From NCBI RefSeq assembly GCF_937873925.1, contig NZ_CALNAT010000147.1, positions 1 to 34,344 of the forward strand: DNA of 34,344 nucleotides, in the 5' to 3' direction. Numbering within the stretch: the first letter of the stretch is position 1; each line of letters begins with the position of its first letter. The DNA comes from an uncultured Proteiniphilum sp. Its GTDB lineage: Bacteria; Bacteroidota; Bacteroidia; Bacteroidales; Dysgonomonadaceae. The translations under genes were made by a program, and so were the position numbers. Shown piece by piece: positions 9,113 to 16,837 of the stretch. The notes under the pieces are model-generated. The model searched no databases, was not told where the DNA came from, and was given only the letters and a program-made list of their open reading frames with translations.

Positions 9113-9265
9113 TTTTAAATTTATATTTATCGGAAAAATCCGGTATTAATAACAATCTTCATACGATTATTCGATTTTTCATATCAAAGTGTATAAAACA
9201 TTTGCGATAAGCTAAATGATCAAAAAGTAATTATCAACTATAAAAGACAAAGACACACAGAACCC

Positions 9266-10714
9266 ATGAATGAAATTAAATTTTACAACGGAGAGAATAT
9301 TCCGTTGGAGTTGCACAAGGTACGTGTAGTACAGAAATTACATTTAGTACCTATCGAGAGAAGACTGGAAGCATTACAGGAAGGTGGATTCAATACTTTC
9401 AGGCTCAACACCAGAGATGTATTCCTCGACATGCTTACAGACAGCGGTACCAATGCCATGAGCGACAACCAGATGGCGGCCATGATGCAGGCGGACGACG
9501 CCTATGCCGGATCGCAGAGTTTCTTCCGCCTGCAGAAAGCGGTGGAAGATGTGCTGGGCAAAAAATACTATCTCCCGGTACACCAGGGCCGCGCCGCAGA
9601 GAATATCCTGTCTAACGCATACGTGCGGAAGGGCAATCTGGTTCCGATGAATTACCACTTTACCACTGCGATGGCTCACATCACCCAGTATGGGGGAAAG
9701 ATCGCCGAGTTGTTATACGACGAAGCCTATGTGATCAACTCCTCCCACCCTTTCAAAGGGAACATGAATATTGAGAAGCTGGAAGAGGTCATCAAGATAC
9801 ACGGAGCTAAAAATATCCCGTTCATCCGTATGGAAGCTTCTACCAACCTCATCGGAGGGCAGCCCTTTTCGGTTCAGAACCTGAGGGGTGTAAGGGACAT
9901 CGCGGATAAATATAATATCCGGCTGGTGCTCGACGCGAGCCTCCTGGGCGAGAACGCCTACCTGGTGATACAGCGGGAAGAAGAGTTCAAAGGGAGTTCG
10001 ATGGGCGAGGTGATGCAGATCATGACCGGCCTGGCCGATATTGTCTATTTCTCTGCCCGTAAGCTGAGCTCTTCCCGTGGAGGAGGTATCTGCACGAACA
10101 ACCCCGATATTTATCGCGAGTTGGAAGCATTGGTTCCCCTTTTCGAAGGGTTTCTGACCTACGGGGGTATTTCCGTGCGTGAAATTGAAGCGATGGCGGT
10201 GGGATTGTACGAAACGCTCGACGAGACAATGATCAGCCAGAGTCCCGACTTCATTGCCTACCTGGTGAATGCTCTTGATGCGTACGGTGTACCGGTGGTA
10301 AAACCGGCCGGAGTGCTGGGAGCACATGTGGACGCCATGAAGGTGTGCGAACATATCCCGCAAAAAGAATATCCTGCCGGCGCTTTGGCCGCTGCGCTGT
10401 TCCTTATTTCGGGGATCCGTGGAATGGAAAGAGGTTCCATCTCCAACCAGCGTGACGAGTACGGTAATGAAACCTATGCGGATATGGAACTTGTGCGCCT
10501 GGCAGTTCCCCGCCGGGTATTCACCTTATCACAGATCAAATATGTAGAGGATCGGATGACCTGGTTGTACGAAAACCGGGCGTTGATCGGCGGCCTCCGT
10601 TTTGTATACGAACCCCCGGTGCTCCGCTTTTTTATGGGCGGACTGGAACCGGTAAGCGATTGGCCGCAGAAACTGATCGCCAAATTCAAAGAGGACTTCG
10701 GAGAAAGTCTATAA
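9266..10714 (+). CDS. PLP-dependent beta-eliminating lyase (tyrosine phenol-lyase/tryptophanase family), divergent
   Basis: This 482-residue fold-type I PLP enzyme belongs to the family that cleaves tyrosine to phenol, or tryptophan to indole, plus pyruvate and ammonia. Family motifs are LLTDSGTNAMSD, DDAYAGS, PVHQGRAAEN, GGQPFS and the PLP-binding Lys266 in FSARKLSSS. GIRGMERG and VRLAVPRRV (Arg for the substrate carboxylate) are also present. Against Citrobacter TPL and E. coli or Bacteroides TnaA as I recall them, the D-x-x-R-x-x-E-N-A-Y segment reads DASLLGENAY, so the conserved Arg is Leu226. The usual S-x-K-K-D is S-A-R-K-L, and the G-G-H-A motif is missing. The substrate is therefore uncertain. 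It has its own promoter upstream and a strong terminator downstream, so it is probably monocistronic. Confidence 0.85.
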   Translation: MNEIKFYNGENIPLELHKVRVVQKLHLVPIERRLEALQEGGFNTFRLNTRDVFLDMLTDSGTNAMSDNQMAAMMQADDAYAGSQSFFRLQKAVEDVLGKKYYLPVHQGRAAENILSNAYVRKGNLVPMNYHFTTAMAHITQYGGKIAELLYDEAYVINSSHPFKGNMNIEKLEEVIKIHGAKNIPFIRMEASTNLIGGQPFSVQNLRGVRDIADKYNIRLVLDASLLGENAYLVIQREEEFKGSSMGEVMQIMTGLADIVYFSARKLSSSRGGGICTNNPDIYRELEALVPLFEGFLTYGGISVREIEAMAVGLYETLDETMISQSPDFIAYLVNALDAYGVPVVKPAGVLGAHVDAMKVCEHIPQKEYPAGALAAALFLISGIRGMERGSISNQRDEYGNETYADMELVRLAVPRRVFTLSQIKYVEDRMTWLYENRALIGGLRFVYEPPVLRFFMGGLEPVSDWPQKLIAKFKEDFGESL

Positions 10715-10726
10715 AAGAGAGAGGAG

Positions 10727-10755
10727 AAAGGCCGTTTCGAAAACGGTCTTTTTTT
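10727..10755 (+). terminator. Rho-independent terminator after the lyase gene
   Basis: An 11-bp stem (one G-U pair) from AAAGGCCGTTT and AAACGGTCTTT closes on a CGA loop, and the 3' arm runs into seven T residues. It starts 12 nt after the lyase stop codon and is the clearest terminator in the window. Confidence 0.85.
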
Positions 10756-10855
10756 ATTAACGTTTATTTACTATGATTTTCTCTGCATCTCCTTCCTATT
10801 CCAGCCAATTGTTGTACTTTTAAAGATTATTCGCTAATAATAAAGAAGACTGAAA

Positions 10856-11629
10856 ATGAAACGAAATGCTTTTTTTCTTGCGTGGATACTGTTATTGTTT
10901 GGTGCGATATCAGTGAATGCCCAGCAGATCATTGCCCATCGCGGCTACTGGAAAACCGACGGTTCGGCGCAAAATTCCATCACCGCCCTTATGAAAGCCG
11001 ATTCCATCGGTGTATATGGTTCGGAGGTAGATATATGGCTCTCTTCCGACGGCATTCCGGTAGTGAATCACGATGGCGATGTTACCCTGAACGGGGAGAA
11101 GCTGACCGTGCAGGATACGCCGGCCTCCACGCTCAGGAAGGTAAAACTTTCCAACGGAGAACCATTGCCGACGATGGAAGAATACCTGGATGCTTTCTCC
11201 CAGTGCAAGCACACGAAACTGATCATTGAGTTTAAGACACACAGAACGAAAGAAAGAGAGGACGAACTGGCGGAGAAAGTGATTAATATGGTGCATGAAC
11301 GCGGCCTGCAGGAGAGGGTGGAATACATCGCCTTCGGTCTTCACTTTGTGCAGCAGACAAGGAAACTCGAGCCGGACGCCCTGGTCTATTATCTCAACGG
11401 CGATCTGTCGCCCCGGGTGCTCTCCACGATGGGCCTGAGCGGATTCGACTATCATTTCAATGTGTTGTACCAAAAACCTGAATGGGTGAAGGAAGCACAT
11501 GCGCTGGGACAAAAAGTAAACGTGTGGACAGTGAACAAGCCGGAAGATATCCAAAAGATCATCGACCTGAAAGCGGATTATATTACTACCGACGAACCAT
11601 TGCTGATAAAGGAAATACTACAAAAATAA
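10856..11629 (+). CDS. Secreted glycerophosphodiester phosphodiesterase family protein
   Basis: This 257-residue protein carries a signal peptide ending near VNA-QQ, so it is periplasmic or exported. It has the GDPD-type TIM barrel, which hydrolyses glycerophosphodiesters to glycerol-3-phosphate and an alcohol. The metal and catalytic set is complete: H28 and R29 in AHRGYW, E57 and D59 in SEVDIW, H72 in VNHDG, and the Glu/Lys of IIEFKTH. The usual HRG...EN is HRG...QN here. VNVWTVNKPEDI and DYITTDEP near the end are typical of the family. Its stop codon overlaps the start of the next gene, so at least these two genes are translationally coupled. Related proteins also act on other phosphodiesters, so the substrate is inference. 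Confidence 0.9.
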   Translation: MKRNAFFLAWILLLFGAISVNAQQIIAHRGYWKTDGSAQNSITALMKADSIGVYGSEVDIWLSSDGIPVVNHDGDVTLNGEKLTVQDTPASTLRKVKLSNGEPLPTMEEYLDAFSQCKHTKLIIEFKTHRTKEREDELAEKVINMVHERGLQERVEYIAFGLHFVQQTRKLEPDALVYYLNGDLSPRVLSTMGLSGFDYHFNVLYQKPEWVKEAHALGQKVNVWTVNKPEDIQKIIDLKADYITTDEPLLIKEILQK

Positions 11630-12066
11630 TGATGAACCTGAAAGAACAACTCAACCGGGCCATTGAGATTGCGATAACCGCCCACGGGGGACAGTTGGAT
11701 ACGCATAATGGCCGCCCTTATATCGAACATCCTTTCCGGGTGATGAACGCAGGCCATACCCTGCCGGAAAAGATCGTGGGTGTACTCCATGATGTGGTGG
11801 AAGATACTCCCTGGACGCTGGAACAGCTCAGGGAGGAAGGGTTTGCGCCCGAGACCATAGACGGCGTGGATGCCATGACTCGGCGTGACAACGAGACATA
11901 CGACGAATACATGCAACGGGTGCAGGCTAATCCGCTCGCCACACGGGTGAAGCTGAACGATCTGACGGACAACATGGATATCCGCCGGTGGAACGATATC
12001 CCGTATCACGAGCTGGCCCGCCTGGAAAGATACCTGAAAGCGTATAAACAGCTTACGGAAGAGTAG
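11629..12066 (+). CDS. Small HD-domain protein related to (p)ppGpp hydrolases
   Basis: This 145-residue single-domain protein resembles the hydrolase half of RelA/SpoT (small alarmone hydrolase type). I chose the ATG at 11629, whose A is the last base of the upstream gene's TAA; a second ATG follows directly at 11632. The Mn-binding HD set is intact: H19 in AHGGQ, H54 and D55 in VLHDVVEDTP, and D111 in VKLNDLTDNMD. The family marker YIEHP is also present. No synthetase domain or regulatory domains follow. It would act in the cytoplasm on (p)ppGpp or, by analogy with MESH1-like enzymes, another nucleotide. The fold is clear; the substrate is inference. HemW follows after 5 nt. Confidence 0.8.
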   Translation: MMNLKEQLNRAIEIAITAHGGQLDTHNGRPYIEHPFRVMNAGHTLPEKIVGVLHDVVEDTPWTLEQLREEGFAPETIDGVDAMTRRDNETYDEYMQRVQANPLATRVKLNDLTDNMDIRRWNDIPYHELARLERYLKAYKQLTEE

Positions 12067-12071
12067 CGAAA

Positions 12072-13199
12072 GTGGCGGGTATATATATCCATATTCCCTT
12101 CTGTAAAACCCGGTGCACCTACTGTGATTTTTACACCGGCACCAACGAAACGCAGATGGATGCCTTCGTCGATGCCCTCTGCGCCGAAGCCCGGATAAGG
12201 AAGGATGAGATCCCGGAAACGGTGAAGACCATCTATTTCGGCGGAGGGACCCCTTCGCGCCTCCGCCGGGAGCATTTCGACAGGATATTCGATGCGCTAC
12301 GGCACCATTTCTCCATGGAACCTACGCCAGAAATCACCGTGGAAGCCAATCCCGACGACCTTTCAGAGGTATATGTGGAGATGCTCTCCCGGTTGCCGGT
12401 CAACCGTCTCAGTATCGGCATACAGAGTTTCAACGACGGGGAATTACGATTCCTGAGCCGGCGGCATTCCGCCCGGCAGGCGATCGACGCCGTGAAAAGA
12501 TGCCAGCAGCATGGGTTCGGGAATATCAGCATCGACCTGATGTACGGATTACCGCAACAGACGGAGGAGATATGGCAGTACAATCTTGAACAGGCCCTTA
12601 CCCTCGATGTCCCGCATATCTCATCCTACCATCTTATCTACGAAGAGAAAACACGGATGTATACGCTCTTACAGGCCGGCAGGATAGTGCCGGTAGAAGA
12701 AGAGGTCAGCACCGCCATGTTCGCCATGCTGATCGACCGGCTCACATCGCACGGGTATATCCATTATGAAATATCGGCATTCGGCCGGGAGGGTTACTTC
12801 TCACAACATAACAGCTCTTACTGGAAGAACAGGAAATATCTTGGCCTGGGCCCTGCCGCGCACTCGTTCGACGGCGATAACCGCTCCCGCAATGTTCCGT
12901 CGCTTACCCGGTACATCAGAGGTGTTGAATCGGGCATATTGAACCGGGAAACGGAACAGCTGACCCTGAGCGAAAAATACAACGAAACCATCCTTACCGG
13001 CCTGCGCACCATATGGGGACTCGACCTCACGGAGCTTACAACCCGCTTCGGCGCCGAATTTCACCGCTACTGCCTGCAAAACGCACAGAAATATCTCGAC
13101 AGAAATCTCCTCAAAACCGAAGGCGGCAGATTGAAACTGACCCGCGACGGCATCTTTATTTCCGACGGTATCATGAGCGACCTGATGTGGGTCGGTTAA
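12072..13199 (+). CDS. hemW: HemW-type radical SAM protein (heme chaperone, oxygen-independent coproporphyrinogen oxidase-like)
   Basis: This 375-residue radical SAM protein starts at GTG 12072. The N-terminus IYIHIPFCKTRCTYCDFYT carries the 4Fe-4S cysteines C11, C15 and C18. This form (CxxxCxxC followed by DF) is typical of HemW. Further support comes from IYFGGGTPS, LSIGIQSFND, ISIDLMYGLPQQT and the C-terminal HemN-like part (YWKNRKYLGLGPAAHSF). Family knowledge: HemW binds heme and delivers it to respiratory enzymes and does not have proven coproporphyrinogen oxidase activity. It ends 5 nt before the convergent stop of the TolC-like gene, with no obvious terminator between them. Confidence 0.92.
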   Translation: MAGIYIHIPFCKTRCTYCDFYTGTNETQMDAFVDALCAEARIRKDEIPETVKTIYFGGGTPSRLRREHFDRIFDALRHHFSMEPTPEITVEANPDDLSEVYVEMLSRLPVNRLSIGIQSFNDGELRFLSRRHSARQAIDAVKRCQQHGFGNISIDLMYGLPQQTEEIWQYNLEQALTLDVPHISSYHLIYEEKTRMYTLLQAGRIVPVEEEVSTAMFAMLIDRLTSHGYIHYEISAFGREGYFSQHNSSYWKNRKYLGLGPAAHSFDGDNRSRNVPSLTRYIRGVESGILNRETEQLTLSEKYNETILTGLRTIWGLDLTELTTRFGAEFHRYCLQNAQKYLDRNLLKTEGGRLKLTRDGIFISDGIMSDLMWVG

Positions 13200-13204
13200 A
13201 TTTT

Positions 13205-14689
13205 TCACTCTACTTCCTGCTGCTTTTGAAAATCATAAAAAGTTTTTCTCATCAGATCCGCCAACGACAGTTGATAATTGATATACGCTCTCAGGTGAGA
13301 TGTATAAGCATTGTTCAGACGATTCCTTTCCAAGGCCAATCCCTGACTGTCAATATCTCCGTCGGTGAACCGCTGGCGTGTTATCTCAAAACTTTTCTCG
13401 GCAACCAGCACATTCTTTTCCAAAACCTGCAATCTTTTTAAATTGCTGTTAATACTGGCTATAAGATTTTTCACTTCGGTTTCTATTTCTCTTTCAACCT
13501 CCTCTTTTTGATAGTTATACTGTTTTAATCTTGATTCGGAAGCTCTTACCAAAGCCCTGTTCTCACCCCAATCGAGGATAGGTATCGTAATGGTTAACCC
13601 TATACCATAACTGGCATCTCTATCCACCAGATTGGTATATGAGTTTCTAATGGAATGGAAGAGGCCAATATCGGTTTGCTGGTCTATACCCGCTCTTTCA
13701 AAATAGGCGTCAATGCTCCCTTTGATCATTCCGTTTGATTTCTGCTGCTTTATATTCAGTTTTTGCAGTTCTATCTGAATCTCCTGCTCCCTTACCTCCA
13801 ACCTGTTTTTCAGAGCCATATCAATAGCCTTATCGGGATCCACCACCACTACCTGATAGTTCAATTCGTTGTTCAAAGTTACACTGTCATCCAAATCCAA
13901 CCCCAACAGTTCCTTGAATGAATTTTTAGCAGAAACTTCGTTTAAAACCGCAATATCGTGATTGTTCTGTGCTTCGGCCAGATCGACCTCCATCTGTAAA
14001 GCATCCACTTCCCGTATAAGACCGGCCGCGTATTTATTTTTTGATATTTCGTGCGCTTCCATCTGTCGTTCCAAGTCGAGCAAGGCAATCTCCGTACTTC
14101 TTTGCAACGACAATAAATTATAATAGGCGCTGCTCACCTGATATACAAGATTCAATTCTTCTCTTTTATACTGTTTATTAGAACGCTCGTAATCCAATTC
14201 AGCCCTTTTCAATGTCGATCGGATGCTGTTGTATGCATAAAAAGAATGGAGCGGCTGACTAAATCCGATACGGGAGCGCAGGCGCGAAGATCGAAAATCG
14301 TTATTCAAATTCTCTCCGCTTGATAACATATTCTGAATGAAAATATTACCGTCTGTCGGTAAGGGTTGATTGATAGTCAGTACGGTGGAATACCCCAGCT
14401 CTTTCACCGGATAATAAAACGTAATTCCCGTGGTATCTTTCCAGCTTTCAATGGTTTCAGTGTATTGAGGAGCGCCAATGGTCATATCAATATGCGTCTT
14501 TAACCTGCTGGTGGCAGACTTCAAATTATATTGGGCAATTTTAAGGTCTTCTCCTAATTTCAACATGCTGTAGCTTTTAGTTTTGGCTATTCCGATACTT
14601 TCTTCCAAAGTAAGGGTGTGCCCGGACTGGCTATGCAGCAACAGAGAAGAGACACATAGATATATACAGATTAAAAGCAACTTTTTCAT
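13205..14689 (-). CDS. TolC-like outer membrane efflux channel protein
   Basis: This 494-residue protein has a signal peptide (MKKLLLICIYLCVSSLLLHSQS). It has the two tandem alpha-helical coiled-coil halves expected of the outer membrane efflux protein family, with heptad-like stretches around ALEHE/RQMEAHEISKNKY and RASESRLKQYNYQKEE. VEREIETEVKNLIASIN and an Asn-rich equatorial segment near the C-terminus (ALERNRLNNAYTSHL) are typical. It should form the trimeric exit duct that docks onto the adaptors coded upstream. It is the last gene of the minus-strand export operon and lies 189 nt after the ATPase gene; that gap contains 7-nt and 8-nt-period repeats. Cargo is not indicated. Confidence 0.9.
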   Translation of the reverse strand: MKKLLLICIYLCVSSLLLHSQSGHTLTLEESIGIAKTKSYSMLKLGEDLKIAQYNLKSATSRLKTHIDMTIGAPQYTETIESWKDTTGITFYYPVKELGYSTVLTINQPLPTDGNIFIQNMLSSGENLNNDFRSSRLRSRIGFSQPLHSFYAYNSIRSTLKRAELDYERSNKQYKREELNLVYQVSSAYYNLLSLQRSTEIALLDLERQMEAHEISKNKYAAGLIREVDALQMEVDLAEAQNNHDIAVLNEVSAKNSFKELLGLDLDDSVTLNNELNYQVVVVDPDKAIDMALKNRLEVREQEIQIELQKLNIKQQKSNGMIKGSIDAYFERAGIDQQTDIGLFHSIRNSYTNLVDRDASYGIGLTITIPILDWGENRALVRASESRLKQYNYQKEEVEREIETEVKNLIASINSNLKRLQVLEKNVLVAEKSFEITRQRFTDGDIDSQGLALERNRLNNAYTSHLRAYINYQLSLADLMRKTFYDFQKQQEVE

Positions 14690-14723
14690 ATAATTTTATT
14701 GAGTTCAGATTTCAAAATTTCAA

Positions 14724-14770
14724 GATTTGGGATTTGGGATTTGGGATTTGGGAATTGGGAATTGGGAATT
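14724..14770. repeat. Heptamer tandem array (GATTTGG/GAATTGG, about 6.7 units)
   Basis: Four perfect GATTTGG units (14724-14751) are followed by two GAATTGG units and a partial GAATT. The array lies 35 nt upstream of the tolC-like start codon, between the ATPase and channel genes of the export operon. The near-perfect copies mean its unit number could vary by slipped-strand replication. Confidence 0.9.
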
Positions 14771-14824
14771 AATAAAAACTAATTGTAAGCTTCTTCACTT
14801 CCCACTTCTCCTTTTCTTATCACT

Positions 14825-14880
14825 CCATTAATCTCATTGGCTTATTAGCACATTGACTTATTGGCGCATTGGCAATTATC
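14825..14880. repeat. Octamer-period degenerate array ending at the ATPase stop codon
   Basis: Units read CCATTAAT, CTCATTGG, CTTATTAG, CACATTGA, CTTATTGG, CGCATTGG, CAATTATC, with ATT in a nearly constant place and an exact 8-nt period. The last unit overlaps the TGA stop (minus strand) of the ATPase gene. The same units recur at 17997-18022 and 22397-22446. Confidence 0.8.
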
Positions 14881-15577
14881 AGCCTAGATTTTTTCTTTGA
14901 TGATTCGGCCGGTCGGAATGGATCATCCCATCTTTCAGATAAATATTCCGATAGGCATAATCTGCAATTTCCTGTTCGTGTGTGATTAAAATAATCGTGT
15001 TGCCTTCTTTGTGCAGTTCATCGACCAAACGCATGATCTCCACACCGGTTTTTGAATCGAGCGCCCCGGTAGGTTCATCTGCCAACAATATTCCCGGATT
15101 GGTTACCAGCGCTCTGGCAATAGCCACTCTTTGCCGCTGCCCGCCACTCAATTCAGTGGGTTTATGATACAGGCGGTCTGACAGTCCCACTTTCTCCAAA
15201 GCCTTCAATGCCCTTTCCCTGCCCTCATTGCCGGGCGTTCCCGAATAGATCAGGGGTAATTCAACATTCTGAATAGCGTTTAGCCGGGGTAACAGATTGA
15301 AATTTTGGAAGATAAAGCCGATCTCCCTGTTTCTCGTAAGCGAAAGGGCATCATCATCCAACGTACTTACATCCACATTGTTAAGATAATAGTGACCGCT
15401 CGATGCCGTATCCAGGCAGCCGAGAATATTCATTAAGGTGGATTTCCCCGAACCGGAAGGCCCCATTATGGCAACGTACTCGTTCTTTTCGATATGGAGA
15501 CTGATACCGTGTATGACGGGGATTTCACTATCTCCGAGAGAATAACTCTTTTTCAGGTCTTTTATTTCTATCAACAT
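14879..15577 (-). CDS. ABC transporter ATP-binding protein, MacB/LolD type
   Basis: This 232-residue ATPase has Walker A GPSGSGKST (residues 39-47), Q-loop FIFQNFNLLPRL, signature LSGGQRQR, Walker B ILLADEPTGALD and the switch His in ILITHE. The sequence style and length match the ATPases that work with FtsX-type permeases (MacB, LolD), where ATP hydrolysis drives mechanotransmission across the periplasm and not translocation through the membrane. The permease gene lies 13 nt upstream in the same operon, and the TolC-like gene follows. The separation of ATPase and permease into two proteins differs from E. coli MacB, where they are fused. Confidence 0.95.
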   Translation of the reverse strand: MLIEIKDLKKSYSLGDSEIPVIHGISLHIEKNEYVAIMGPSGSGKSTLMNILGCLDTASSGHYYLNNVDVSTLDDDALSLTRNREIGFIFQNFNLLPRLNAIQNVELPLIYSGTPGNEGRERALKALEKVGLSDRLYHKPTELSGGQRQRVAIARALVTNPGILLADEPTGALDSKTGVEIMRLVDELHKEGNTIILITHEQEIADYAYRNIYLKDGMIHSDRPNHQRKNLG

Positions 15578-15590
15578 CGTGTCCTTATTT

Positions 15591-16829
15591 TTATTCGTAA
15601 CGGATGGACTCTACCGGTTTTAAGTTGGCGGCATTCTTTGCCGGCAAATATCCAAAACTAACCCCTACAATTACCGAAAAAGAAAATGCTATAAAAACAG
15701 AGTAGGGTTTAATAAAGGTGTTTATGTCGGTAAACAGCGAAACAACCAACGACAGCATTATTCCGATGAAAACGCCTATCACTCCCCCGGTAATACTGAT
15801 TACTACCGACTCGGTCACGAACTGGCTCATTATATCAATCTTACGGGCGCCCACCGACCTCCGGATACCTATCTCGCGTGTACGCTCCATAACGGTTGCC
15901 AGCATAATGTTCATGATCCCTATACCTCCCACCAATAGCGATATGGCGGCAATCGCACCCAGAAGGAAGTTATAGATCTGCCGCTCTTTTTCTTCCTGTT
16001 TAAGAAGCTCGTAAGGAATAACGATGCTGTAATCATCATTATTAAAGTGATGCCTTTTCAAAATTTCATCAATAATTCTGGAGGCTTCGATCAGTCTATC
16101 CGAATTGTTAATCTGAACCGTGACCTGCTGTATTTCGCTGGAAAGGACATTGTCTCTTGTAAACCGGTTCAGGAATAAAGACAACGGTACATAGACATCC
16201 GTATTCAGGTCTCTTGCAGCCAATTCACCCACAGTCTCGGTGAAAAGACTTTTCGATGCCAGCACACCGATCACTTCCAACCATTGATCATCGATCTTCA
16301 CCAATTTGCCGATAGGATCTTCTCCTTTGAAAAAAGTTGCGGCTATGCCGGCTCCCAGGACACAAACTTTTAATCGTTCGTTGTAGTGTTTTTCACTGAT
16401 GAAATTGCCCTGTTGAACTTTATAATTCATCAAACTGAGAAAATCAGGCGTAATTCCTATAACGGTAGATTTCACCGATTTATCGCTGAATTTCACGTCG
16501 GTATTCTTTTCTGCCTGCGATGTAATATTCTCTACCCCCGGTACAATTTCCTTAATAACATTCGCATCCTGGATAGAAAGCCCCTGGGAAAATTTTGCCC
16601 GAACCTCTTCCAGTTCTTCATCGGAAAGGGATTTTTCCCGTATGATGATATTGTTCACCCCTAAATCCTGATATTTCGCGATGGCTTCGCGTTTTGCACC
16701 TTCTCCGATCGATAGCATGGTAATAACCGATGCAACGCCAAATATGATCCCTAACATGGTCAGAAAGGAACGAAATTTGTGGTCGACCAGTCCCTGAAGC
16801 GCCAAGCGAATATTTTCACCGTATTCCAT
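15591..16829 (-). CDS. MacB/FtsX-type ABC permease
   Basis: This 412-residue membrane protein has the MacB topology. There is one N-terminal membrane helix (about residues 20-40, within RSFLTMLGIIFGVASVITML), a large periplasmic MacB-core domain (about 45-275), and three C-terminal helices (about 285-310, 338-365 and 372-395). Typical motifs are GEGAKREA after the first helix, GGIGIMNIMLATVMERTREIG in the FtsX domain and the final PAKNAANLKPVESIRYE. It partners the adjacent ATPase and the adaptors. The upstream adaptor gene ends 8 nt before its start. Substrates of such pumps include peptides, siderophores, lipids and macrolides; none is indicated here. Confidence 0.93.
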   Translation of the reverse strand: MEYGENIRLALQGLVDHKFRSFLTMLGIIFGVASVITMLSIGEGAKREAIAKYQDLGVNNIIIREKSLSDEELEEVRAKFSQGLSIQDANVIKEIVPGVENITSQAEKNTDVKFSDKSVKSTVIGITPDFLSLMNYKVQQGNFISEKHYNERLKVCVLGAGIAATFFKGEDPIGKLVKIDDQWLEVIGVLASKSLFTETVGELAARDLNTDVYVPLSLFLNRFTRDNVLSSEIQQVTVQINNSDRLIEASRIIDEILKRHHFNNDDYSIVIPYELLKQEEKERQIYNFLLGAIAAISLLVGGIGIMNIMLATVMERTREIGIRRSVGARKIDIMSQFVTESVVISITGGVIGVFIGIMLSLVVSLFTDINTFIKPYSVFIAFSFSVIVGVSFGYLPAKNAANLKPVESIRYE

Positions 16830-16837
16830 AACCTGTT

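Noticed and set aside
9713..10363. Minus-strand open frame of about 216 codons opposite the PLP lyase gene
   Set aside because: Its His/Arg-rich composition and full overlap with a conserved enzyme indicate a shadow frame.
10910..11554. Minus-strand open frame of about 214 codons opposite the GDPD gene
   Set aside because: Fully antisense to a protein with intact catalytic motifs; no start signal or homology seen.
14724..14880. Possible CRISPR-like repeat array
   Set aside because: Units are only 7 or 8 nt, directly tandem with no spacers, and no cas genes are near.
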